The notes beneath the pieces are model-generated. The model searched no databases, was not told the origin of the DNA, and saw nothing but the letters and a program-made list of their open reading frames with translations. Source: an uncultured Sutterella sp. (lineage in GTDB: Bacteria > Pseudomonadota > Gammaproteobacteria > Burkholderiales > Burkholderiaceae_F). From it: DNA of 12,024 bases. Position 1 is the stretch's first letter, and every line of letters starts with the position of its first letter. This document shows, in pieces, positions 6,545 through 12,024 of the stretch. The position numbers were made by a program, and so were the translations under genes. The stretch covers positions 1 through 12,024 of the forward strand of contig USBS01000054.1 of the NCBI GenBank assembly GCA_900552915.1, given 5' to 3'.

Positions 6545-7385
6545 GGTAGGACCTCCGAATTAGGAAGCGGTAAAGCGCCGTCACAAAGCCCAGAATCAGG
6601 ATGAGCAGCACGGAAAGCGCTGCAGCCAGGTTGGGTTGGAAGAAAATGTCGCCCACCACGAGCTGTCCGATGCGAATCGTGATGAGGTTGTAGTTGCCGA
6701 CGGTAAGCGCATAGGCACTTGCGTAGGCACCCATGGCGTTGGCAAAGAGAATCGTGAAGGTGCCTGAAAGAGCGGGCAGCATCACGGGGATCGCCACGCG
6801 CGCCCAGTACTGCAGGCGGCTGGCGCCCATCGTAAAGGCCGCCTCTTCCCATTCTGGCTTAAGAGCTCCGAAGGCAGGAAACAGAAGAAGCGTTCCGAGC
6901 GGAATCTGAAAGTACGTGTAGATGAGAAACAGCCCCTCGATGCCGTACACGTTGAAGTTGTCGATGAGTCCCCACTTCTTGAGCAACAGTGTGATTGCGC
7001 CGTTGAAGCCCAAAATGATGATGAACGCAAAGGCAAGCGGCACGCCCGAGAAGTTGCTCGTCATGTTGGTAAAGCTCACCATGGCGTCGCGCAGACCCCC
7101 GGGAACCTTCTGCAAGCTGGCCGCCGCAAAGGAGGCAATCAAAAGCCCCACAAAAGCACTGCCGAAACTGAGCCACAGCGAGTTGGTAAAAGCCTGAGCG
7201 TAGAAGGCGTCGCCGATTAGTTCGGCATAGTTGCCGATGCCCCACTCGACGTCGTCCTCGACCCAAAACGAATTGATGAGCACCCAGATCATCGGAACGA
7301 TCTGGAAGGCGAAAAAAACGACGGCAAAAGGAACGAGCAGGAGAGAATGCCCGAAGCCGGACCACCGATCCGAAGAAGTTCTCAT
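6531..7385 (-). CDS. ABC importer permease 1 (inner membrane)
   Basis: Partner permease of about 284 residues with six predicted helices (near 12-34, 68-92, 110-137, 143-160, 205-225 and 252-274). The coupling loop has a canonical EAA motif, EEAAFTMGASRLQYWARVAIP (170-190), with Gly177 conserved. The block NFSGVPLAFAFIIILG (111-126) is typical of two-permease importers of the polyamine/ferric/phosphonate group. Start choice is uncertain: ATG 7385 is used here, while an in-frame GTG at 7400 would add five residues, and neither has a clear Shine-Dalgarno. A gap of 187 bp containing a stem-loop separates this gene from the solute-binding protein upstream, wider than the other gaps in the operon. 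Confidence 0.92.
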   Translation of the reverse strand: MRTSSDRWSGFGHSLLLVPFAVVFFAFQIVPMIWVLINSFWVEDDVEWGIGNYAELIGDAFYAQAFTNSLWLSFGSAFVGLLIASFAAASLQKVPGGLRDAMVSFTNMTSNFSGVPLAFAFIIILGFNGAITLLLKKWGLIDNFNVYGIEGLFLIYTYFQIPLGTLLLFPAFGALKPEWEEAAFTMGASRLQYWARVAIPVMLPALSGTFTILFANAMGAYASAYALTVGNYNLITIRIGQLVVGDIFFQPNLAAALSVLLILILGFVTALYRFLIRRSYHAAI

Positions 7386-7452
7386 AAGAGCACTGCGCAC
7401 AAAAACAAAAGTACGGCGTGCCGAATCCGATCGCAGGACGCCGTTTCGGGAG

Positions 7453-7482
7453 ATTGTACCCGACCGAGGCGCAACCTCTAAA
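7453..7482 (-). promoter_or_regulatory. Possible internal promoter before permease 1
   Basis: On the minus strand, TTTAGA (7477-7482) and TACAAT (7453-7458) are spaced by 18 bp in the gap before the first permease gene. The -10 is a good match and the -35 is poor. It could give the membrane components some expression independent of the terminator-like stem-loop just upstream. Confidence 0.25.
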
Positions 7483-7501
7483 AAAGCTTGCTGCAGAAGG
7501 A

Positions 7502-7532
7502 CAAAAGCGGCCCGGGCAATCCCGAAGCCGCT
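7502..7532 (-). terminator. Stem-loop after the solute-binding protein gene (partial terminator)
   Basis: AGCGGC (7506-7511) pairs with GCCGCT (7527-7532), and CGGG (7513-7516) pairs with CCCG (7521-7524) around a CAAT loop. On the minus strand the stem is followed by TTTTG. A GC-rich hairpin with a short T-run directly after a binding-protein gene and before the permease genes commonly stabilises the upstream message or terminates part of the transcription, so that binding protein is made in excess. Confidence 0.6.
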
Positions 7533-7572
7533 CCTGACGCGATTTAGATCTGCGGCACTCTGCCGCCGATCA

Positions 7573-8631
7573 TCATTTCATGTGAATCGACACCTTGCTC
7601 TGCCAGTTGCGCGACAAGCGCGACGTGGTCTTCGTCCAGGCTGCGAAGTCCTTCACGGGACGAGCCTTGGCGTACTGTTCGCTCGGAAGCATCTTGGACG
7701 CGATATCTTCGGGCAGCTTGATGTGATCGATGCGGATCGGTCGGGCATAGCCGCCGGCCAAGTTGATCTGACCTTCGTCCGAGAGAATGAATTCGCGCGT
7801 GAACTTGGCTGCATTCGGATGCTTGGAGTACTTGTTGAGGATCGTCGTGTAGCCGCTCATCACGCTGCCTTCGGAAGGAATCACAACCTCAAAGCGGCTG
7901 CGGTCGATCTGATCGCGGTAGTTCAAAGCATTGAAGTCCCAGAGCATGCCGACTTCGACTTCGCCCTTTTCCAGATTGGCGACCACCGGGTCAACCATGG
8001 AAAGACGCCCCTGCTTGGCGATCTTCGCGAAGAAATCGTAGGCGGGATTGAGGTTCCTTTCGTCGCCGCCGAAGGCAATGGCGGCGGCGAGCACCGCATA
8101 GTTGGCCTGTGCGGCCGAACCCACAGCACCGACGGAAACGCGATAGGAGCCCTTGAGCAGATCGCTCCAGGTGCGCGGAATATCCTTTACCAACTCCTTA
8201 TTGATGATGAAGGCGACCGTGCCGGTGTAGGCCAAGCACCAGTGGCCGTCGGCATCCTTGGCCCAGCCGGGAACCTGATCCCAGGTCGAGGGCTTGTAGG
8301 GCATCGTGATGCCGCGCTTTTTGGCGATTTCGCCGAATTCGAAGCCCACGTCGCCGATGTCGGAAGTGGCGTTCTCGCCTTCGGCCATGAACTTGGAAAT
8401 CTGTTCGGCCGAAGCCATGTCGGTGTCCTGCGTCTTGATCTTGTACTTGGTCTGCAGATCACTCCAGGTCTTAACCCAGTTGGCCCAGGTGTTGGGCATG
8501 CCCACCGAATACACGGCCCCTTCCTGCTGAGCGGCTTTGAGAAGCGCATCCACTTCGGGCGAGGCGGCCTGCGTCGTCGTTACGGTCAGAACGGAAGCGG
8601 CTGCAACGGCCGCAGCAAGGATCGTCTTCAT
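7573..8631 (-). CDS. ABC importer periplasmic solute-binding protein
   Basis: A 352-residue family-1-type extracellular solute-binding protein. Residues 1-22 form a Sec signal peptide (MKTILAAAVAAASVLT followed by TQA and cleavage before or after Ala23). The mature protein has two-lobe binding-protein features: EGAVYSVGMPNTWANW near the N-terminus, SDIGDVGFEFGEIAKKRG, a hinge-like TGTVAFIINKELVKDIPRTWSDLL, VEVGMLWDFNALNYRD, and YTTILNKYSKHPNAAKFTREFIL. It captures the substrate and delivers it to the permeases encoded downstream. The mature sequence has no adjacent Tyr-Tyr pair, so a classical FbpA-type ferric iron site is unlikely; polyamine, phosphonate or another amine-containing ligand remains possible. 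ATG 8631 is preceded by AAGGAG at a spacing of about ten bases, a strong ribosome binding site. Confidence 0.93.
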   Translation of the reverse strand: MKTILAAAVAAASVLTVTTTQAASPEVDALLKAAQQEGAVYSVGMPNTWANWVKTWSDLQTKYKIKTQDTDMASAEQISKFMAEGENATSDIGDVGFEFGEIAKKRGITMPYKPSTWDQVPGWAKDADGHWCLAYTGTVAFIINKELVKDIPRTWSDLLKGSYRVSVGAVGSAAQANYAVLAAAIAFGGDERNLNPAYDFFAKIAKQGRLSMVDPVVANLEKGEVEVGMLWDFNALNYRDQIDRSRFEVVIPSEGSVMSGYTTILNKYSKHPNAAKFTREFILSDEGQINLAGGYARPIRIDHIKLPEDIASKMLPSEQYAKARPVKDFAAWTKTTSRLSRNWQSKVSIHMK

Positions 8632-8660
8632 GATGAAAAAACTCCTTAGTTTTCGATTGC

Positions 8661-8963
8661 TTATTCGTCGCTCATTTCGCGCGCAAAGCGCCGCAAACGA
8701 CCGATCAGGTAGCCTGCGGTGTGCGCCGTTGCCTGAATGGCCTGCATGGCGGCGTCAATATTGACGACAGGCATACGGCCGGCAATGTACTCGCGAATTT
8801 CATCGCGAAGCACATCCTCTGCGGGACGCTGCTGCATCTGCGCAAGCGTCTCGAGCGCAATGCGAGCCTGCGGAGGCAATGCCCTCATGGCAATTTCCAT
8901 CTCTTCCGGGGACAGATTCTTGGGATCGATGTTCGGCACGATGTTCGGATTCGCGAGCGGCAA
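8661..8963 (-). CDS. Small uncharacterised protein at the head of the importer operon
   Basis: An unrecognised protein of up to 100 residues, acidic and helical in its first half (LSPEEMEIAMRALPPQARIALETLAQM) and ending in a basic helix (YLIGRLRRFAREM). There is no signal peptide or membrane span. It lies 30 bp upstream of the solute-binding protein on the same strand and just downstream of the candidate promoter at 8993-8998, so it is probably the first gene of the operon. The start is unsettled: TTG 8963 gives 100 residues with no Shine-Dalgarno, GTG 8939 gives 92, and ATG 8900 or 8888 give 79 or 75, the last with GGA at a reasonable spacing. Codon use before ATG 8900 looks coding, favouring a longer form. 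No function is assigned. Confidence 0.62.
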   Translation of the reverse strand: MPLANPNIVPNIDPKNLSPEEMEIAMRALPPQARIALETLAQMQQRPAEDVLRDEIREYIAGRMPVVNIDAAMQAIQATAHTAGYLIGRLRRFAREMSDE

Positions 8964-8992
8964 ATCGTACGGGTTAAGTTAAGACAGCAAAG

Positions 8993-9027
8993 AGTATAGC
9001 CAATCGGGCCTGAAACTCCCGATTGGC
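8993..9027 (-). promoter_or_regulatory. Importer operon promoter with overlapping palindromic operator
   Basis: On the minus strand TATACT (8993-8998) is a good -10 box about 30 bases before the earliest start of the small first gene. Directly upstream, GCCAATCGGG (8999-9008) and CCCGATTGGC (9018-9027) form a perfect 10-bp inverted repeat with a 9-base spacer that covers the -35 position, where no good hexamer is present. Neither strand has a T-run after it, so it is not a terminator. The arrangement fits an operator for a dimeric regulator, either repressor or activator. Confidence 0.55.
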
Positions 9028-9074
9028 GCCGCAAACGGAGCAATTCGACAGATAGGCCAAACATTGGTCTTGAT

Positions 9075-9110
9075 ACCTAAAATTTGATTTTTCTAAGATA
9101 AATCACCTAA
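9075..9110. repeat. Direct repeats ACCTAA, possible MocR operator
   Basis: ACCTAA occurs at 9075-9080 and 9105-9110, exactly 30 bp apart, about three helical turns. Each is followed within a few bases by an AT-rich AATTTGAT or AAATTGAT element, so the similarity extends beyond six bases. MocR regulators such as GabR bind pairs of direct repeats at comparable spacing, which makes this a candidate site for the adjacent regulator. Confidence 0.4.
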
Positions 9111-9168
9111 TACAAATTGATAAAAGCGAGGTAATTTTGTGCAAAATCAATAAACAACAAACATAGAT

Positions 9169-9268
9169 ACTTGTCAACACCATTTGCAGGCCATTTCTGT
9201 AAACTCTGCACTCACCGATCGGATTGTCATCAAGTGTTCCGTGGTTGCCTAATTCAAGTTTGACAAGT
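9169..9268. repeat. Widely spaced inverted repeat before the mocR-type gene
   Basis: ACTTGTCAA (9169-9177) and TTGACAAGT (9260-9268) are perfect 9-bp complements separated by 82 bases. The second arm lies just before the GGAG ribosome binding site of the regulator gene. It could be a looping operator pair or a long-range RNA hairpin in the leader; a chance pair cannot be excluded. Confidence 0.35.
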
Positions 9269-9284
9269 TTGGAGAACGAGAGAC

Positions 9285-10790
9285 ATGTTTCGTCAAAAGG
9301 GTGCGCATCTGAGAGTTGAATTTCATCTGGACCGATCAAGCCCCATTTCGCTTGACCGGCAGATCGCCCAGAGCGTACGCGAAGCCGTGCAAAAGGGGCT
9401 TCTGCAGCCGGGCGACCGAATTGTCCCGATTCGGCTGCTCGCCAAGCACCTCGGCGTGGCGCGTGCCACAGTCGACTCAGCCTTTGCCATTTTGATTTCC
9501 GAGGGTTATCTCGAGACGTCCCGCGGACGCGGCAGCTTTATTTCCACGAAGCTTCCCCTGCAGTCCAACTTTGAAAATCTGCAGGCCACGATCAAAACCG
9601 AAACCGCCAAACCCAAGCCGCTCGGACGACACGCCGCCTTCTGCGCGCAAGCACTCGAAGACCTTTCGGTGCAGAGCACCGCTCCGCTTGCAATCGCAAG
9701 CACTTCGCGCGAAGCCAGTCCCGGCAAAGAATTCACCGATCTACTCATCAAAAACGCTCAGCAGCACAGTCTGCGGCTCGCCTATTCCGATCCTCAGGGG
9801 TTGCCTGAACTTCGCGAAGCGATCTGCGGGATTGCACAGCGTCAGCGCGCCGTGCGCGCCTCGCCCGAACAGGTGATCGTCACGACCGGTAGTCAACTCG
9901 GACTGTTGATGAGCCTCAAGATCCTCTTTTCACCGGGCGACAAAGTTTGGATCGAGGATCCTCAGTATCCGCTGCTGCGCGCGGCGGCCACCACGCAGGA
10001 TATCGACCCCGTGTACGTACCCGTAGACGCCGAAGGCTTCAGCCTGCAGACAGCGCTTGAAATGGAGCCCGAAGCTAAGGGGGTCTTTCTCACTCCATCT
10101 CACCAGTGTCCCTTGGGCATGATGATGAGCATTCAAAGGCGTCGCGAGGTGCTGCAGTGGGCCAGCCGCTCGGGCGGCTGGATCATCGAGGACGACTACG
10201 ACAGCGAACTGCGATACGGCGGCAACCTTGCCTACCCGAGTCTGCAGGGAATGGACGCCGAAAACAACGTCGTCTACGTGGGTACGTTCAGCAAGTCCCT
10301 TTTCCCGGGGCTTCGCTTGGGCTACATGGTCGTGCCTCCCGAGCTCGTCAAGCCTTTTGCCGGCATGCGTTTTCTCATCGACCGGCAATCGAATGAAATT
10401 TTGCAGATGACGGTAGCCGACTACATTCGACAGGGCCTCTACGAGACGCATCTTCTGAAGATGCGCCGCATTTTCGAAGCCCGCCGCGACTATCTGATCG
10501 ATGCCGTACAGCACAATTTCGGCGACTGGGGCAAATTCATCGCCACCGGCCAGGGCATGCACATGACCTTCATCTTCAACAACCAGTCGATCGACGACGA
10601 AGCGGTGGCCGATCAATGCCGCCAACAGGGTGTCGAGCTGCGCTCGATTTCGTCCTTTTCGACTACAGCTCCGCTTTATAAGGGGCTCGTCATGGGCTTC
10701 GGGCACTTCCCGCCCGCCCAGCTTCTGGCCGCCGTATCCCGCATCGGTTTTGTGCTGCGCGATAAGTTTGCGGCGTTCGGACCGCAATAA
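9285..10790 (+). CDS. MocR/PdxR-type GntR-family regulator with aminotransferase-like domain
   Basis: A 501-residue cytoplasmic regulator fusing a GntR winged helix-turn-helix (about 19-87: ISLDRQIAQSVREAVQKG, LLAKHLGVARATVDSAFAIL, EGYLETSRGRGSF) through a linker (88-150) to a fold-type-I aminotransferase domain that binds PLP. The PLP lysine is Lys337 in YVGTFSKSLFPGLRLGY and the pyridine-binding Asp is probably Asp304 in IEDDYDSELRYGG. Such proteins sense PLP or an amino compound forming an aldimine with it. The usual aromatic residue in the PSHQ(Y/F)P motif is Cys275. ATG 9285 is preceded by GGAG at 9271-9274. The gene diverges from the importer operon across a repeat-rich spacer, so it probably controls that operon and itself. 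Sequence alone does not tell PdxR, GabR, TauR or another subtype apart. Confidence 0.93.
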   Translation: MFRQKGAHLRVEFHLDRSSPISLDRQIAQSVREAVQKGLLQPGDRIVPIRLLAKHLGVARATVDSAFAILISEGYLETSRGRGSFISTKLPLQSNFENLQATIKTETAKPKPLGRHAAFCAQALEDLSVQSTAPLAIASTSREASPGKEFTDLLIKNAQQHSLRLAYSDPQGLPELREAICGIAQRQRAVRASPEQVIVTTGSQLGLLMSLKILFSPGDKVWIEDPQYPLLRAAATTQDIDPVYVPVDAEGFSLQTALEMEPEAKGVFLTPSHQCPLGMMMSIQRRREVLQWASRSGGWIIEDDYDSELRYGGNLAYPSLQGMDAENNVVYVGTFSKSLFPGLRLGYMVVPPELVKPFAGMRFLIDRQSNEILQMTVADYIRQGLYETHLLKMRRIFEARRDYLIDAVQHNFGDWGKFIATGQGMHMTFIFNNQSIDDEAVADQCRQQGVELRSISSFSTTAPLYKGLVMGFGHFPPAQLLAAVSRIGFVLRDKFAAFGPQ

Positions 10791-10814
10791 GAACTCGCAC
10801 ATCCAACGCATAGC

Positions 10815-10864
10815 AAAAGCCTCCGCAACCGAAGTTCGAAGACTTCGGCTTTCGGAGGCTTTCA
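10815..10864. terminator. Bidirectional intrinsic terminator between the converging mocR-type gene and ppsA
   Basis: AAAGCCTCCG (10816-10825) pairs perfectly with CGGAGGCTTT (10853-10862). An inner stem CCGAAG (10829-10834) pairs with CTTCGG (10843-10848). T-rich sequence follows on both strands (TTTCATTTC on plus, TTTTGC on minus), so it can end both convergent transcripts. A second small hairpin with CCCGC/GCGGG arms lies at about 10871-10891 on the ppsA side and has no T-run. Confidence 0.85.
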
Positions 10865-10912
10865 TTTCGAACCCGCTTCATGAGGCGGGCTCAATTCTTT
10901 CGGACGTGCCGA

Positions 10913-12024
10913 TTACTTGCCGGCGATCGTCGCGAGCTTGCGCCAGGTATCGACGACGGTGTCGGGATTGAGCGAGATCGACTCAATGCCCTCTTCCATC
11001 AGCCAGGCGGCGAGATCGGGATGATCCGACGGGCCCTGACCGCAGATGCCGACATACTTGCCGCGTTCGCGGCAGGCGCGGATGGCCAGCTTGAGGAGTT
11101 CCTTCACGGCCGGATCGCGTTCGTCGAAGCTTGCGGCAACGAGACCCGAGTCGCGGTCCAGACCCAGCGTAAGCTGCGTCAGGTCGTTCGAGCCGATCGA
11201 GAAGCCGTCGACATAGTCGAGGAACTGATTGGCAAGAATGGCGTTCGAAGGAATCTCGCACATCATGTTGAGGCGCAGACCGTTTTCGCCGCGCTTGAGA
11301 CCGTGCTTGGCGAGAATTTCCGTCACGGCCTTGATTTCGCCGATCGTGCGAACGAACGGAACCATCAGTTCGACGTTCGTAAGACCCATTTCGTCGCGCA
11401 CGCGCTTCATGGCGAGGCATTCCATTTCGAAGCAGTCCGCAAAGCTGTGAGCGATGTAGCGGGAAGCACCGCGGAAGCCCAGCATCGGGTTTTCTTCATC
11501 GGGTTCGTAGTGAGCGCCGCCGATCAACTTCTTGTATTCGTTGCTCTTGAAGTCGGACATGCGAACGATCACCTTGCGCGGCCAGAAGGCGCAGGCGATG
11601 GTGGCCACGCCTTCGGCGAGCTTGCTGATGAAGAATTCGCGCGGGTTTTCGTAGCCCTGCGACAGACGATCGACCGTGTCGCGCAGTTCGCTCGGGATGT
11701 TCGGATAGTCGAGAACGAGTTTCGGATGCACGCCGATGTTGTTGTTGATGATGAATTCGAGACGGGCCAGACCCACACCCTTGTTGGGCAGCTGGCAGAA
11801 CTCGAAGGCAAGCTGCGGGTTGCCGATGTTCATCATCACCTTGACGGGAATTTCGGGCAGCGCACCGCGCTTGACGTCTTCGACCGTGAAGTCGAGCACG
11901 CCTTCGTAGATGTTGCCGGTATCGCCTTCGGCGCAGGACACCGTGACCGGCTGGTCTTCGGTGAGCACTTCGGTGGCGTCGCCGCAGCCCACGACAGCGG
12001 GAATGCCGAGCTCACGGGCAATGA
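10913..12024 (-). CDS. ppsA: Phosphoenolpyruvate synthase, C-terminal part (5' end outside window)
   Basis: PpsA makes phosphoenolpyruvate from pyruvate, ATP and water, releasing AMP and phosphate, for gluconeogenesis. The visible 370 codons are the end of the mobile phosphohistidine domain (IARELGIPAVVGCGDATEVL, after the catalytic His, which lies outside) and the C-terminal PEP-utilising TIM-barrel. Diagnostic blocks are EFCQLPNKGVGLARLEFI, VIVRMSDFKSNEYKKLIGG, ENPMLGFRGASRY, MVPFVRTIGE, GSNDLTQLTLGLDRDS and the catalytic cysteine in GICGQGPSDHPD. The frame runs open off the right edge, so the apparent GTG at 11992 is internal and not the start. The protein ends with TAA at 10913-10915. It is convergent with the regulator gene and belongs to a separate transcription unit. 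Confidence 0.96.
   Translation of the reverse strand, partial: IARELGIPAVVGCGDATEVLTEDQPVTVSCAEGDTGNIYEGVLDFTVEDVKRGALPEIPVKVMMNIGNPQLAFEFCQLPNKGVGLARLEFIINNNIGVHPKLVLDYPNIPSELRDTVDRLSQGYENPREFFISKLAEGVATIACAFWPRKVIVRMSDFKSNEYKKLIGGAHYEPDEENPMLGFRGASRYIAHSFADCFEMECLAMKRVRDEMGLTNVELMVPFVRTIGEIKAVTEILAKHGLKRGENGLRLNMMCEIPSNAILANQFLDYVDGFSIGSNDLTQLTLGLDRDSGLVAASFDERDPAVKELLKLAIRACRERGKYVGICGQGPSDHPDLAAWLMEEGIESISLNPDTVVDTWRKLATIAGK

Larger units (their letters stand above)
8964..9284. other. Divergent AT-rich control region between importer operon and mocR-type gene
   Basis: About 320 bp without a convincing gene. From roughly 9060 to 9180 it is distinctly AT-rich compared with the flanking coding DNA. 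It contains a perfect 10-bp inverted repeat beside a -10 box (8993-9027), two direct ACCTAA repeats 30 bp apart (9075-9110), a possible plus-strand promoter (TTGATA 9070-9075, TAAGAT 9094-9099), and a 9-bp inverted repeat with arms at 9169-9177 and 9260-9268. A minus-strand reading frame across it has non-coding-like composition. Confidence 0.75.

Noticed and set aside
4639..8631. Assignment of the importer as a ferric iron (FbpABC) system
   Set aside because: The ATPase and permease classes are shared by several substrates, and the binding protein lacks the adjacent Tyr pair of classical ferric-binding proteins.
7231..8649. Plus-strand reading frame of 472 codons antisense to the binding-protein gene and permease 1
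   Set aside because: It is Arg- and Gly-rich shadow translation of clearly coding minus-strand genes, with no ribosome binding site and no recognisable domain.
9103..9339. Minus-strand reading frame of 78 codons in the divergent spacer
   Set aside because: It overlaps the start of the regulator gene antisense, covers the AT-rich control region, and has codon use unlike the neighbours.
11992..11992. GTG at 11992 as the start of a 359-residue protein
   Set aside because: The frame stays open to the window edge, and the preceding codons encode IARELGIPAVV, the normal PpsA continuation, so the gene is truncated by the window.
1..12024. Mobile element, prophage, CRISPR array or toxin-antitoxin system
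   Set aside because: No transposase, integrase, terminal inverted repeats with target duplications, regularly spaced repeats or toxin-antitoxin gene pair is visible anywhere in the window.

Overview
The window looks like a chromosomal segment of a betaproteobacterium, most likely Burkholderiales and possibly the Sutterellaceae (Sutterella/Parasutterella type). The basis is the rsgA / M48 peptidase / orn cluster, which I know as a Burkholderiales arrangement, moderately high GC with GC-rich third codon positions, and betaproteobacterial-looking RsgA and Orn proteins. The taxonomic call is inference. I see no insertion sequence, prophage, CRISPR array or integrase.

Layout. Positions 1-786 (+) hold the 3' part of an unrecognised gene that enters from outside the window. 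Positions 808-3213 (-) hold rsgA (ribosome assembly GTPase) and, upstream in the same unit, a Ste24/M48-family integral membrane protein whose zinc-binding motif has been replaced, so it is probably a pseudo-protease. Divergent from it is orn (oligoribonuclease, 3305-3874, +), whose short leader contains a terminator-like hairpin. Next come a CAT-anticodon tRNA (3923-3999) with its own promoter-like sequence and a strong terminator.

Positions 4078-8963 (-) form an apparent operon, read right to left. It runs from a small uncharacterised protein to a periplasmic solute-binding protein, two inner-membrane permeases, an ATPase with a C-terminal TOBE-type region, and a PaiA-like GNAT N-acetyltransferase. 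This is a complete importer of the PotABCD/FbpABC/PhnSTUV class. The substrate cannot be read from sequence. The acetyltransferase and the divergent MocR regulator point weakly to an amine-bearing compound (polyamine, aminophosphonate or amino-acid-like).

The operon is separated from a divergent MocR/PdxR-type regulator (9285-10790, +) by an AT-rich intergenic region of about 320 bp. That region carries a perfect 10-bp inverted repeat beside a TATACT -10 box, two ACCTAA direct repeats 30 bp apart, and a widely spaced 9-bp inverted repeat. The natural model is that the MocR protein senses an amino compound with PLP and controls both itself and the importer. A bidirectional terminator (10815-10864) separates it from the converging 3' end of ppsA (phosphoenolpyruvate synthase), which runs off the right edge.

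The most unusual items are the M48-family protein that lost all its metal ligands while keeping its fold signatures and conserved neighbours, the importer / acetyltransferase / MocR module with its repeat-rich control region, and the attenuator-like hairpin before orn.
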